Source: a virus
DNA: 30,792 bases
Reading direction: 5' to 3' (one strand)
Virus record (IMG/VR): IMGVR_UViG_3300039326_000029
Span: 1 to 30,792 of that record
Position 1 is the stretch's first letter; every line of letters begins with the position of its first letter. The notes beneath the pieces are model-generated. The model did not search any database and was not told where the DNA came from. It saw nothing but the letters and a program-made list of their open reading frames with translations. The position numbers and the translations under genes are program-made. Below are positions 1 to 7,700 of this stretch, one piece after another.

Positions 1-684
1 CTTGCTAAATCTGTTGCTGAAGAACTCCCCGTAAACTTCTTTGATGAAATTTCGTCTATCGCAGGTTTTCAGAAAGCCAGCACTAAGAAAGCGAAGCCTA
101 CTGAGGACGACGACGATGATGATGACGGTTGCGATGGAGACGACGGAGCTCAGAAATCAAAGGCAACGAAAATGAAAAAGAGTATAGAAAAAACCCTCGA
201 AAAGATCGAGAAAGAGGAAGACCTTGATCTTCTACCTGAAGATGTGCAAAAGGCCGTCCGTCCGATATGGAAGGCCCTCGTAGAGAAGGACGAGCGCATC
301 GCCAAGATGGAAGAGCAAAAGCGTGAAGAGGTTTTTCTTGCGAAGGCATCGCGGTACACCCGTATTGCCAAAGGTGCTGATTTCGTCAATTTGATGAAAG
401 ACGCAGCAGACTACCTTCCAGAAAAGTCGTTCCAGGCATTTATTCATCTTCTCGACGCTCACGAGGAAATGCTTAGAAAAGGCGACCTGTTCGCTGAGTA
501 CGGAAGTGCTCTCGAAGGCGACGCATCGAACCCACTTGTTAGGTGGGACGCAGAAGCCAAAGCACTACAGAAATCAGCAGGGATAACGTACGAACAAGCG
601 TACACCGACGTTGTGCACGCAGACCCAGAAGGGTACAAGGAAGTCCTTAATCACAACCTAGCCGCATCACGAGGTGAGTTCTAA
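1..684 (+). CDS. Scaffold / prohead-protease C-terminal-like protein (5' partial)
   Basis: The reading frame is open from base 1, so this gene is cut by the window edge and the ATG at 172 is probably internal. The visible 227 residues run as a short helical segment, a very acidic linker (residues about 36-51, mostly Asp), a Lys/Glu-rich predicted coiled coil (about 57-115), and a helical tail containing ERYTRIAKG-like and LRKGDLFAEYGSALEGDA-type sequence. This arrangement, charged linker plus coiled coil plus a 'YT...LPEKSFQAFIHLL' helical tail directly before decoration and capsid genes, is typical of capsid scaffolding proteins or of the scaffold part of protease-scaffold fusions. Any protease domain would lie upstream of the window. 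Its stop overlaps the next start (TAATG). The scaffold role is inferred from composition and position. Confidence 0.6.
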   Translation, partial: LAKSVAEELPVNFFDEISSIAGFQKASTKKAKPTEDDDDDDDGCDGDDGAQKSKATKMKKSIEKTLEKIEKEEDLDLLPEDVQKAVRPIWKALVEKDERIAKMEEQKREEVFLAKASRYTRIAKGADFVNLMKDAADYLPEKSFQAFIHLLDAHEEMLRKGDLFAEYGSALEGDASNPLVRWDAEAKALQKSAGITYEQAYTDVVHADPEGYKEVLNHNLAASRGEF

Positions 685-1523
685 TGGTCGGCGATACACC
701 CGTCCTCGACATGTCATATGTCGCGGGCATGGATCTATCAAGTTATCAGTTCAGAGCCGTTGCAATGGGAACGGACGGCAACATGTACCTCGCGAGTACC
801 TCGGTACAGTCGTTGACCACTTCTACCGTGCCTCCGGCACTTGACTCAGTAACGGTGCCTGCAAACCAGGTATGGGGCATACTCCAGAATGACCCGCCTA
901 TCGGCGATATTGCGGTTGTTCGTGAACTCGGACACAGCAAATGCGTCATGAGCGGAACTCCTGGTCCAGGCGTGGGTCTTAAGCTTGCTGACACGGCAGG
1001 ACGACTTACGACGGGCTCGATAGGCTCAGACGTTATCGTCGCTATGATGTCGCAAGATAACTGCGATGGAACTGGCGAGATACACGATGTCGCGCTTATG
1101 ACTCGCGGATCGTCAGGAGCTACGTACAGAGCAGGCCAACTAGAATATGCGATCAAGCTGACGAACCTTGCTGGTACTAACAACGTTTATGCGGCGCTTC
1201 CGCTAGGCTTTACTGGTACTATAGTAGGTTGGTACGGACTTTTCACGACTACATCTAGTGGCAGCTCGGGACAAGGATCACTTGACCTGATACTTACTAC
1301 AGGCGCCACGCCTAGAAGCCTTTACTCAGTAGGCACTACGAAGTCAACGCTGACAATTACTGAGGGATCGACAGTAGGAACAGTAGTCGCACCGAACGCA
1401 AATCCAACGATCAACAACACGTTCGCGTCAACGGACACGCTGACGATCCACTACACGCAAGTCGCTTCGGACGTATTCACAAGCGACCTCGGCGTTTTAG
1501 AGGTTCACATCATTACAAACTAG
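684..1523 (+). CDS. Capsid decoration-like protein (DUF2190-like N-terminus)
   Basis: This 279-aa protein has no signal peptide or membrane segment. Its first ~140 residues resemble small capsid cement proteins of the DUF2190 type: a 'vWGILQNDPPIGDIAVVRELGHSKCVMSG' stretch, followed by a 'gvgLKLADTAGRLTTG' stretch. The C-terminal half is Thr/Ser/Gly-rich and beta-predicted, probably an added sandwich domain exposed on the shell. The gene sits between the scaffold-like gene and the major capsid gene, the usual place for a decoration protein. The ATG overlaps the previous stop by one base, which suggests coupled translation. The family call rests on pattern recognition. The extra C-terminal domain is unidentified. 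Confidence 0.6.
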   Translation: MVGDTPVLDMSYVAGMDLSSYQFRAVAMGTDGNMYLASTSVQSLTTSTVPPALDSVTVPANQVWGILQNDPPIGDIAVVRELGHSKCVMSGTPGPGVGLKLADTAGRLTTGSIGSDVIVAMMSQDNCDGTGEIHDVALMTRGSSGATYRAGQLEYAIKLTNLAGTNNVYAALPLGFTGTIVGWYGLFTTTSSGSSGQGSLDLILTTGATPRSLYSVGTTKSTLTITEGSTVGTVVAPNANPTINNTFASTDTLTIHYTQVASDVFTSDLGVLEVHIITN

Positions 1524-1536
1524 GAGAACTAAAAAG

Positions 1537-2703
1537 ATGGCAACAAATTCTCAAAGAAACTTCGCCTCGATCACGCCGAACTACGGTCTCTACGGAGCTG
1601 CGAAACGTCTTACCAAAGCGGGTCTTATCGAAAGCCCCGCCGAAGCATGGACAATGCCAAATCACGTTTCGCTCACCAAGAGCCAGCCAAGCGTCTTCGA
1701 TGTGCACGTTAATGTACCCAATACTATCTTTAGTATTGCGTACATTCAAAGCCAAACCAACTTCAGGGCAGCCGAGATCTTTCCACTCATCCCTGTGATG
1801 AAGAAATCTGACTACTACGTCAGCTATACGAAAGACTACTGGTTCACGAATGAAGCTAAAGTCCGGCTAGACGGTTCAGAGACAGCAGGAACGGGCTACG
1901 GCCTCGACATGAAAAACGTCTATATGTGCGACGTTTGGGGCCTGCACGTTGACCTAGGCGATATGGTATCAGCTAACGCCGATGCACCGCTTAACATGCA
2001 GCGTGATATCAGCCTTTTCTTGACACAGAAGCTCCTGCTCGCCAGGGAAATGCAGTTCGTCACCAACTACTTCACGAACGGAGTATGGACAACCACCGAA
2101 AACGGCGCAGCTAACGGCGGCGGCGGCCAGTTTGTGTTCTGGGATGACCAAACTAACAGTACGCCTATCGAAGATATACGAAAGTTCAGACTCAACATGG
2201 CGCAACAGACTGGTTTCGTGCCTAACACACTGGTCATAGGCCCGCAAGCCTACGAAGCGCTCATTGTCCACCCAGAAATCCTCGAAAGGATTAAATTCGG
2301 TGGAACGCCAGGTGCGCCCGCAGTTATATCAGAACAGGCTCTTGCACAAGTGTTTAGCATCGATAGAGTGATTGTGCCTATGTGCGTGGTTAACTCCGCC
2401 GCAGAAGGTTCAGCTTCGCCAAGCATGGGCTTTGCGTACGGCAACGATGCGCTGCTCTGCTACAGCAACCCAACGCCCTCGATACTTACCCCATCTGCTG
2501 GGTACACGTTCGGATGGAACGGATACCTCAGCTCCGGTGGGCCGTATCAGGATATAGTTGGTTCAGGTGGCGCAGGTTGGTTCGCTGTCCGAAACTTCCG
2601 CATGGAATGGAGACGTGCCATGAGGATGGAAGCAGAGATGGCGATGGGCATGGAAATCATAGCTCAAGACCTCGGATGCTTCCTGAACGGTGTAATCAGT
2701 TAA
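1537..2703 (+). CDS. Major capsid protein, HK97-fold type
   Basis: This 388-aa protein is the likely main shell subunit. It follows the scaffold and decoration genes and precedes the adaptor gene. Recognisable elements include 'FRAAEIFPLIPVMKKSDYY' near residue 75 (the 'FP.vpv.k.s' segment of capsid N-arms), an extended E-loop-like segment after it, 'FLTQKLLLAREMQFVTNYFTNGVW' (spine-helix region, about 160-185), and a P-domain/A-domain region with 'NTLVIGPQAYEALIVHPEILERIKF' (about 230-255), a signature often seen in this capsid family. The C-terminus 'RMEWRRAMRMEAEMAMGMEIIAQDL' is a helix-strand finish. An AGGAG ribosome binding site at 1522-1526 supports the start. No protease-cleaved propeptide is obvious. 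Confidence 0.8.
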   Translation: MATNSQRNFASITPNYGLYGAAKRLTKAGLIESPAEAWTMPNHVSLTKSQPSVFDVHVNVPNTIFSIAYIQSQTNFRAAEIFPLIPVMKKSDYYVSYTKDYWFTNEAKVRLDGSETAGTGYGLDMKNVYMCDVWGLHVDLGDMVSANADAPLNMQRDISLFLTQKLLLAREMQFVTNYFTNGVWTTTENGAANGGGGQFVFWDDQTNSTPIEDIRKFRLNMAQQTGFVPNTLVIGPQAYEALIVHPEILERIKFGGTPGAPAVISEQALAQVFSIDRVIVPMCVVNSAAEGSASPSMGFAYGNDALLCYSNPTPSILTPSAGYTFGWNGYLSSGGPYQDIVGSGGAGWFAVRNFRMEWRRAMRMEAEMAMGMEIIAQDLGCFLNGVIS

Positions 2704-2714
2704 GGGCAAACGAA

Positions 2715-3104
2715 ATGGCAACGTGGAGTTACAGCGGGGATCCTTCCAATTCTTCACTAGATGAGGTACGGTTTCTCATTGGCGATACCGATGAGGACCA
2801 CCAACTCCTGTGGGATGAGGAAATCCTCTTCGTCACCGATCAGTACACAAATGCCTACTGGGCGGCAGGTGTTTTAGCGAACACTTTAGCCGCTCGCTTT
2901 GCTCCAACTACCGAAGAAAAGCTCGGTGACTGGAGCGGTGCGTATCAGCAACGGTATGACCATTTCCTTCAACTATCTAAGGATATGAAAGAGATGGCTA
3001 TACGGCAAGCTAAACCGTTCTTTGGTGGTGTTGAACCGCTAGAGGACGAGAAATGCACCCCGAAGCAAATTAAGGTAGGTATGTGGAGCGATAAGACGTG
3101 GTAA
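2715..3104 (+). CDS. Head-tail connector / adaptor (gp6-like)
   Basis: The chosen ATG begins 'MATWSYSGDPSNSSLDEVRF'; the frame is open farther upstream, but only as overlap with the capsid gene. The product is 129 aa. The N-terminal run, with DPSNSSLDEVRFLIGDT followed by D-x2-QLLWDEEI, is the hallmark of a widespread phage head-tail connector family (HK97 gp6 / SPP1 gp15-like, all-helical). These proteins form the ring that bridges portal and neck. The helical stretch 'AYWAAGVLANTLAARFA' and the later 'YQQRYDHFLQLSKDMKEMA' fit the alpha-helical connector fold. It lies 12 bases after the capsid stop. Unusually, the next neck genes are about 7.7 kb downstream. Confidence 0.75.
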   Translation: MATWSYSGDPSNSSLDEVRFLIGDTDEDHQLLWDEEILFVTDQYTNAYWAAGVLANTLAARFAPTTEEKLGDWSGAYQQRYDHFLQLSKDMKEMAIRQAKPFFGGVEPLEDEKCTPKQIKVGMWSDKTW

Positions 3105-3136
3105 TCCGCTAAACTCCAACACTTTATTTTTTAGGT

Positions 3137-3313
3137 ATGAAGATGGCAGAAAAAAAGAAGGTTAATGGCAAATTAAAAGCAGAATCGACCGACGTACCGG
3201 CAGCGGTTGCAGCATTAAAAACCGCAGCAGGAGAGCTTAAATGTCAGACGGTGGGTTATCCGCTCACTCTTGAAGCAATGAGGCTCGCACGATTATACCG
3301 AAGTCACACATAA
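3137..3313 (+). CDS. Small hypothetical protein, Lys-rich N-terminus (58 aa)
   Basis: This ORF begins ATGAAGATGGC (a second ATG lies two codons in) and ends at 3313. The product starts 'MKMAEKKKVNGKLKAES', followed by an Ala-rich helix and ends 'LTLEAMRLARLYRSHT'. I do not recognise a family. It fills the gap between the adaptor and a structural gene and has the same orientation and base composition as its neighbours, so it is probably real. It lies just downstream of a T-rich stretch (3122-3132). No metal-binding or membrane motif is visible. Confidence 0.5.
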   Translation: MKMAEKKKVNGKLKAESTDVPAAVAALKTAAGELKCQTVGYPLTLEAMRLARLYRSHT

Positions 3314-3318
3314 TTCAA

Positions 3319-3351
3319 TTTTAAATATTCATTAAAAAAGGAGGTAGGAGG
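3319..3351 (+). promoter_or_regulatory. AT-rich leader with tandem Shine-Dalgarno motifs
   Basis: A TATA-like TTTTAAATA at 3319-3327 is followed by two adjacent ribosome binding sites, AAGGAGGT (3338-3345) and AGGAGG (3346-3351), the second 7 bases before the ATG at 3359. The doubled site is striking and suggests strong translation of the next gene. The TATA-like element lies too close to the ribosome binding sites for a standard archaeal promoter with a leader, so promoter activity is doubtful. Confidence 0.4.
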
Positions 3352-3358
3352 CCCAACT

Positions 3359-4138
3359 ATGGGATATAAGGATAACTTAGCGAGACTTTTTAGAGGCAGA
3401 TGGTTTACCGGAGATTTACTCGCTACTAATACGATAACCGAGGACAATATCACCCCCGGAACGATAACCACCGCATCGATCAGCGAGACAGCGGGTATTA
3501 CTTCAGAGCAGCTCGCAGCGGGTATTCTCACACAGGGAACGCGTACCCCTATAGGATTCGCTGAGATTACTGGATTACCGCTTACCGCTAGTAACCTCAC
3601 ACCTGGGACGTATCCAATCTGCACCGTTCCTGGTGGTTCGCTTGTTATTGGTTGCGTTGCGGTAGCGCGAATAGCGTTTGACGGTGATACTGCAATTACC
3701 TTGGGCAGAACCGCAGCACAAACGTCGCTTATGGCAGCTCCTACTTTGGCACCAATTAACTCAGTTACAGGGGATGACCCCGCCGTTCTAGGGACTGACC
3801 TATGGGTTACTGGCGGCCAGACAACGACCGCAGGAAACTGGACCGCAACGTTCCCGACGATTACAACCCCCGACAACTGGGAAGTAATTAATAAAGATAC
3901 GGGTACTACGCTCACAGAAGCCGAACTCCCATTCACGCAAACAACGACTACTACAGTAATCAGTGCCGGGTCGCAGACAAAAACTCCATCGAACTTCTCA
4001 GTAACGACGTGGGCGCATCCTAAATGGCATTGGTGCGCGAGCGATACAACGTATAACGCGTATCTAACGAGCACAACCGGCACGGTCGGCGCGTTGGATG
4101 TTTACATTTCATACATTCGCTACGTAATGGCGGGGTAA
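3359..4138 (+). CDS. Virion structural protein, beta-rich (259 aa)
   Basis: The protein starts with a basic segment ('GYKDNLARLFRGRWFTGD'), then a repetitive 'T-I-T-x-D-N-I-T-P-G-T-I' style stretch (about residues 23-60) like the pseudo-repeats of phage fibre and decoration proteins, and ends in a Thr/Gly-rich beta domain. There is no enzyme motif. The very strong tandem ribosome binding site and its place directly after the head genes suggest an abundant virion component, such as a head fibre or an outer decoration. A long antisense ORF exists over this gene but looks like a shadow. The specific role is not recognisable. Confidence 0.55.
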   Translation: MGYKDNLARLFRGRWFTGDLLATNTITEDNITPGTITTASISETAGITSEQLAAGILTQGTRTPIGFAEITGLPLTASNLTPGTYPICTVPGGSLVIGCVAVARIAFDGDTAITLGRTAAQTSLMAAPTLAPINSVTGDDPAVLGTDLWVTGGQTTTAGNWTATFPTITTPDNWEVINKDTGTTLTEAELPFTQTTTTTVISAGSQTKTPSNFSVTTWAHPKWHWCASDTTYNAYLTSTTGTVGALDVYISYIRYVMAG

Positions 4139-4142
4139 GATC

Positions 4143-5303
4143 ATGGTACAAAATGTCAACATCGTTAAAGTAGGCCCGACTAAAAATGCTAACGGGGCCG
4201 ATGAACTTACTCCACTTAATATAGATTCAAATGGAAATCTTGGCGTTAATCTCGAAACTGATATTGCTATAGGGTCAGTCAAGGTTTCAGACGGTACAAC
4301 GCCCACACAACTGCTCGCAGTAGACTCAAATGGTAAAATCGGCGTTAATGCGTTACCAGGGATCACGGGGACAGTTACCGCAACATTATCAAGTCAGGCG
4401 TTCACGAATACGATCCTCACCGCAGTTGAAGACACTATCTCGCACACTATCGGCGTACAAACAAAAGGCGTGCGAAACACATCGGGAGCGGCGGCGCACC
4501 GATCATCTCTCACTGCTGCTGATGTTGTAGGTGCGACGAACACAGCGCCAACAGTTCCCACAGTCGCAGACAGCGGCGTAGCAGAAGGCACTCTTGGTCA
4601 CTCGCCGACCACATGGTACGCGGCATATGTTGTCCGAAACGGCATGGGGGTCACGATGGCCTCCGCTGTTGGTTCGGTATCATTGTCCGCAGCCCATTCT
4701 ATTAGAATAACCATACCCTCTGCATGGGGTTCAAGTCTTGCTGACACTGACCTTGTGTATGAAATATTCCTTTCTACTGACTCAGGCGCACCAAAGCACG
4801 TCTGTACATTCACCGGCGCACAGCTTGCAGCTAGTGGTGGGGTAGGAACGGGGTGTGTCTGTACGACCGCAGAAACGCCGGTTACGAACTCAACAGCCAG
4901 AGCTGCGTGGGCGTGCGATATTGGTGTCACTGGAGCGAACGCACAGACTACAGCAGCACAATTTGTAACAAGTACGGCATTTTCCCAGGCTACGATAGCT
5001 GGTTTAACGCCCGTTTCAACGGCAGGATACAACAACGCTGATGTGTTTATAGATGCACAACAGACGGCATATACCACTACAGCGCCTTCATTAACGCTTG
5101 TACCCTTATTCCTTAACGATAAACAAGGAACAAACTACCATATCGGTGCGCCGATATACGTAAGCCTCCTTAACGGCACAGCGCAATCGTTTAGGCAGAT
5201 GTTTAACCTTACCACAAACGGCGACAGTATGATGATTCTCGTCGCGTCGATTACGAACGTAACCATAAACAGGATAGACGTGACGCCAACTAGCGTGGTG
5301 TAA
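4143..5303 (+). CDS. Virion structural protein with N-terminal repeat and FN3/Ig-like region
   Basis: This 386-aa protein has a repeated N-terminal unit: 'IDSNGNLGVN' (near residue 26) recurs as 'VDSNGKIGVN' (near residue 60). Such units are found in phage head-fibre and minor structural proteins. The middle ('TWYAAYVVRNGMGVTMASAVGSVSL ... SIRITIPSAWG ... DTDLVYEIFLSTDSG') reads like a fibronectin-III or Ig-like sandwich. The C-terminal region is another beta domain. No catalytic motif, signal peptide or membrane segment is visible. It begins four bases after the previous stop, so the two are likely co-translated and perhaps assembled together. Function is inferred only at the level of a structural adhesin-type protein. 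Confidence 0.55.
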   Translation: MVQNVNIVKVGPTKNANGADELTPLNIDSNGNLGVNLETDIAIGSVKVSDGTTPTQLLAVDSNGKIGVNALPGITGTVTATLSSQAFTNTILTAVEDTISHTIGVQTKGVRNTSGAAAHRSSLTAADVVGATNTAPTVPTVADSGVAEGTLGHSPTTWYAAYVVRNGMGVTMASAVGSVSLSAAHSIRITIPSAWGSSLADTDLVYEIFLSTDSGAPKHVCTFTGAQLAASGGVGTGCVCTTAETPVTNSTARAAWACDIGVTGANAQTTAAQFVTSTAFSQATIAGLTPVSTAGYNNADVFIDAQQTAYTTTAPSLTLVPLFLNDKQGTNYHIGAPIYVSLLNGTAQSFRQMFNLTTNGDSMMILVASITNVTINRIDVTPTSVV

Positions 5304-5306
5304 ACG

Positions 5307-5432
5307 ATGGCCACTAAGCAAAATACCCTTGTCACGCCGAACCGTGGTGGCTTAACGGGCATACGTCGCGGTTCTCTTTTTCCTCGCGTTGACTGTAGGG
5401 GGCTTCGCAACCTGAGAAAAGGAGGTGGTTAA
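5307..5432 (+). CDS. Small basic hypothetical protein (41 aa)
   Basis: A short ORF fits exactly between two larger genes, beginning ATGGCCACTAAGC and ending in 'LRNLRKGGG' and a TAA. The peptide is basic and Arg/Gly-rich ('NRGGLTGIRRGSLFPRVDCRG'). Its last codons, GGAGGTGGT, are the ribosome binding site of the next gene. The Gly-Gly-Gly end is therefore dictated by that site, and the ORF may serve mainly for translational coupling. No family is recognised. It could be a chance ORF. Confidence 0.35.
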   Translation: MATKQNTLVTPNRGGLTGIRRGSLFPRVDCRGLRNLRKGGG

Positions 5433-5433
5433 T

Positions 5434-6711
5434 ATGGGCGCAGAAGGCGTTAAATGGGTTACGAATAACTCAAGCCCCACACTCACGCGCTATCATGGTG
5501 CATCAGGCAGCAATACCCTTTATTCACCAGCCAACCAAGCGGCAGCGACGACCTACTTTAACAGTCTAGCTCCGTGGGGTGTTATGGGTCGTGTTTCATT
5601 ACGACCAGATGGTTCAGTAGCTTCTCGCTGCAATGTCAATACCACACCACTTCAAACCGGCGACAACTGCTACTCAGATATTGACACCACCGGCAGCGAG
5701 ATGAAGATGGTGTACATCCCCCAGTTCTGTTATCACGTTGACCAATTAACCACCAATCAGATATGGTACTGGGTCGGGGCGGTTGGGGATACGTTCCGCC
5801 TATCAGACAACAGCGGTGATTATACGTTCAGCTCATCAGACATTCATCCCGCGTTTATATCAAACACGGTCGCAAAGTCAGGCGTTTACGTTGGCGCGTA
5901 TGAAGGCTATTACAACAGTGGGACCACGAAACTCGAATCGCGCGGCGGCATCACCACCATAGCCGACACGCAACCAACGGCATTAGTTTCAATAACCAAC
6001 TTCCGCACCTACGCAAATAACAACGGCGCAGGGTGGGGCCTTATGATGTATCAGGCGTGGTGTGCTGCGGCGCTCTTAGCGATTATCGAATATGGTTCGT
6101 TGTACTTGCGGAGTGTGCTTTCATACGGCATCTCCAATATTACGCAAAACGGTTCAAACAACTGCTCATGTAACACCGGCCATACTACCACGCTCGGCAA
6201 CGCAAGCGGACAGGTGACGTTTACAAGTGAGGGCAACGGTGGCGCGACGCAGGTAACGACGTATGCTATGTCTTATCGTGGAATAGAAAATATGTGGGGT
6301 AACTTATTCCAGTTCGTTGATGGTATTAACATTCGTGCAGGGAGCGATTACCACATATTTACCGCTGATAATGGAACGCTATCCAGCACGTCGAGTAACG
6401 GCACAACAGGTGCAGCGTTCTCAGCGCCGTATGCCGATACGTCTATCGTTCAACTCAGTTCCGGTAATAACATTGAAATGTTCGATTACACACAGACGCT
6501 TAAATGGTTATTTATTGGCTCTACAGGGGGTGCCTCCGCAGGACAATATACCTGTGCGTATCAGACGATAGCGGCAACTTCTAACGTACTCTTGATGGGT
6601 GGTGATTACGGATACGCTGGCGCAGGAACGGGGCCGTTCGTCGAAAAAAACTTCACATATAACGGGTCAAGCAGGAATTACGGCGCCCGGCTACAATACA
6701 CACCGCAATAA
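5434..6711 (+). CDS. C-type-lectin-like (formylglycine-enzyme fold) receptor-binding candidate
   Basis: The ATG at 5434 is chosen over the in-frame GTG at 5425 because GGAGGTG (5421-5427) sits at ideal spacing before it. The 425-aa product shows the signature of phage C-type-lectin-fold tip proteins: 'GWGLMMYQAWCAAALLAIIEYGSL' (about 198-221), 'SYRGIENMWGNLFQFVDGINI' in the second half (about 279-299), and a C-terminal Gly-rich finish with 'GGDYGYAGAGTGPF' and terminal 'YGARLQYTPQ'. These are the scaffold motifs of the ligand-binding fold used by diversity-generating-retroelement targets such as Mtd-like proteins. The likely role is host receptor binding on a fibre or head appendage. The N-terminal ~170 residues would attach it to the virion. 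No reverse transcriptase or template repeat is in the window. Confidence 0.7.
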   Translation: MGAEGVKWVTNNSSPTLTRYHGASGSNTLYSPANQAAATTYFNSLAPWGVMGRVSLRPDGSVASRCNVNTTPLQTGDNCYSDIDTTGSEMKMVYIPQFCYHVDQLTTNQIWYWVGAVGDTFRLSDNSGDYTFSSSDIHPAFISNTVAKSGVYVGAYEGYYNSGTTKLESRGGITTIADTQPTALVSITNFRTYANNNGAGWGLMMYQAWCAAALLAIIEYGSLYLRSVLSYGISNITQNGSNNCSCNTGHTTTLGNASGQVTFTSEGNGGATQVTTYAMSYRGIENMWGNLFQFVDGINIRAGSDYHIFTADNGTLSSTSSNGTTGAAFSAPYADTSIVQLSSGNNIEMFDYTQTLKWLFIGSTGGASAGQYTCAYQTIAATSNVLLMGGDYGYAGAGTGPFVEKNFTYNGSSRNYGARLQYTPQ

Positions 6712-6720
6712 ACTAAAAAA

Positions 6721-7680
6721 ATGAACGATAAAAACGTGTGGCTTGGGCCTAATTATCTTACCACCCCCAACTACCTCGACCTCGACTGGTGCGCGGCGAA
6801 CGGGTGGGATATATCAATCGGTGCGGACACATTTGCAGATTATCAATCAAACGCTGCATGGGACGCAGACATGGCTGCAGCCCTACAACTCTGCCTCGAA
6901 AACAGAATCATGGTTCAATTCAACTTAAACGCGACGTCAGAACCGTGGGACACAGGCGGCCCCGCGTTTAACGCAAGCACACCACCGAGTTCGTATCAAA
7001 GCACATTCGGCGACCTTATCGAACATATAGACTCCCTATGGGGGCCGGACGGTTCAGAAGGCTATGTCATCAAGAATTACTGGTTTGAAAGTGGGTATGA
7101 TAATTTTATGTCGTGGTTACTCCCTAAAACTACGACACCACTGAGGCAAGGAATCTTCGGTCAGATGTGGCGCAATAGTGGCACGCAATACAGCCTATGG
7201 GCTGACTTCGAGACACGGCTCTCACAAGTAGATGGGGTAGATGTCGAGGTTTGGAACGTTTACGACGCAACGATAATACAACCGAGTCTTGTTGAGTATA
7301 TGCACGATAACCATCCTGAGATGTCGCTTGGTATTGATTCGACGTCATGCGTGCCACCGGAATTTAATAACGGAACATACTGGACGATGACTGGCCAATA
7401 CGGCGACGGTGGAAGCCCCGCAGACCCGAACCCGTCAATCGCGGAAGCCGAGCGGCGCTATGCGACGTATCTATGGCAACTGAAGCAACTCACGGCGCAG
7501 GGGTCATTCGATGTGCTTGAGTGTGAGGTTTCCAGTTCCAATGACAGTGGCAGATTATCCCCAATCACTACGCCGACGTGGTGGGAATGGGTACAACCGC
7601 AGATGGAGTTCCAACCGTCGTTACAACTGCTTGAGGGTTCGCACGTGGTTGACCTAATGAATATAGCGTATCTAACCTAA
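6721..7680 (+). CDS. Possible TIM-barrel (glycoside-hydrolase-like) virion protein
   Basis: This 319-aa protein is rich in Trp, Tyr and acidic residues. It has alternating strand and helix stretches: 'GWDISIGADTF', 'DMAAALQLCLENRIMVQFNLNA', 'VDGVDVEVWNVYDA', 'LVEYMHDNHPEMSLGID', 'AERRYATYLWQLKQLTAQGSFDVLECEV'. That rhythm, with acidic residues at strand ends (such as DVEVW and LECEV), resembles (beta/alpha)8 glycoside-hydrolase-like domains. I cannot assign a family or be sure of catalytic residues. It has no signal peptide, which fits a virion protein rather than a secreted one. It follows the lectin-like gene by nine bases, so the pair may form a receptor-binding and surface-degrading unit. 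The functional assignment is weak. Confidence 0.4.
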   Translation: MNDKNVWLGPNYLTTPNYLDLDWCAANGWDISIGADTFADYQSNAAWDADMAAALQLCLENRIMVQFNLNATSEPWDTGGPAFNASTPPSSYQSTFGDLIEHIDSLWGPDGSEGYVIKNYWFESGYDNFMSWLLPKTTTPLRQGIFGQMWRNSGTQYSLWADFETRLSQVDGVDVEVWNVYDATIIQPSLVEYMHDNHPEMSLGIDSTSCVPPEFNNGTYWTMTGQYGDGGSPADPNPSIAEAERRYATYLWQLKQLTAQGSFDVLECEVSSSNDSGRLSPITTPTWWEWVQPQMEFQPSLQLLEGSHVVDLMNIAYLT

Positions 7681-7700
7681 AAGAAGGAGAATAAAATAAG

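Noticed and set aside
172-684. Start of the first gene at ATG 172
   Set aside because: The frame is open from base 1 with coherent sequence (acidic linker), so the gene most likely begins upstream of the window.
2514-2714. Upstream extension of the adaptor gene inside the capsid gene
   Set aside because: The extension reads as an out-of-frame shadow of the capsid coding sequence. ATG 2715 gives the known N-terminus of the connector family.
3304-4083. Long antisense ORF (259 codons) opposite the 3359 structural gene
   Set aside because: Its product is a low-complexity Val-rich string typical of a shadow frame, there is no ribosome binding site, and the sense gene has a strong one.
6570-6711. 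Functional diversity-generating retroelement variable region
   Set aside because: No reverse transcriptase or template copy is found in the window and AAY codons are not strongly enriched. Only the lectin-like fold is claimed.
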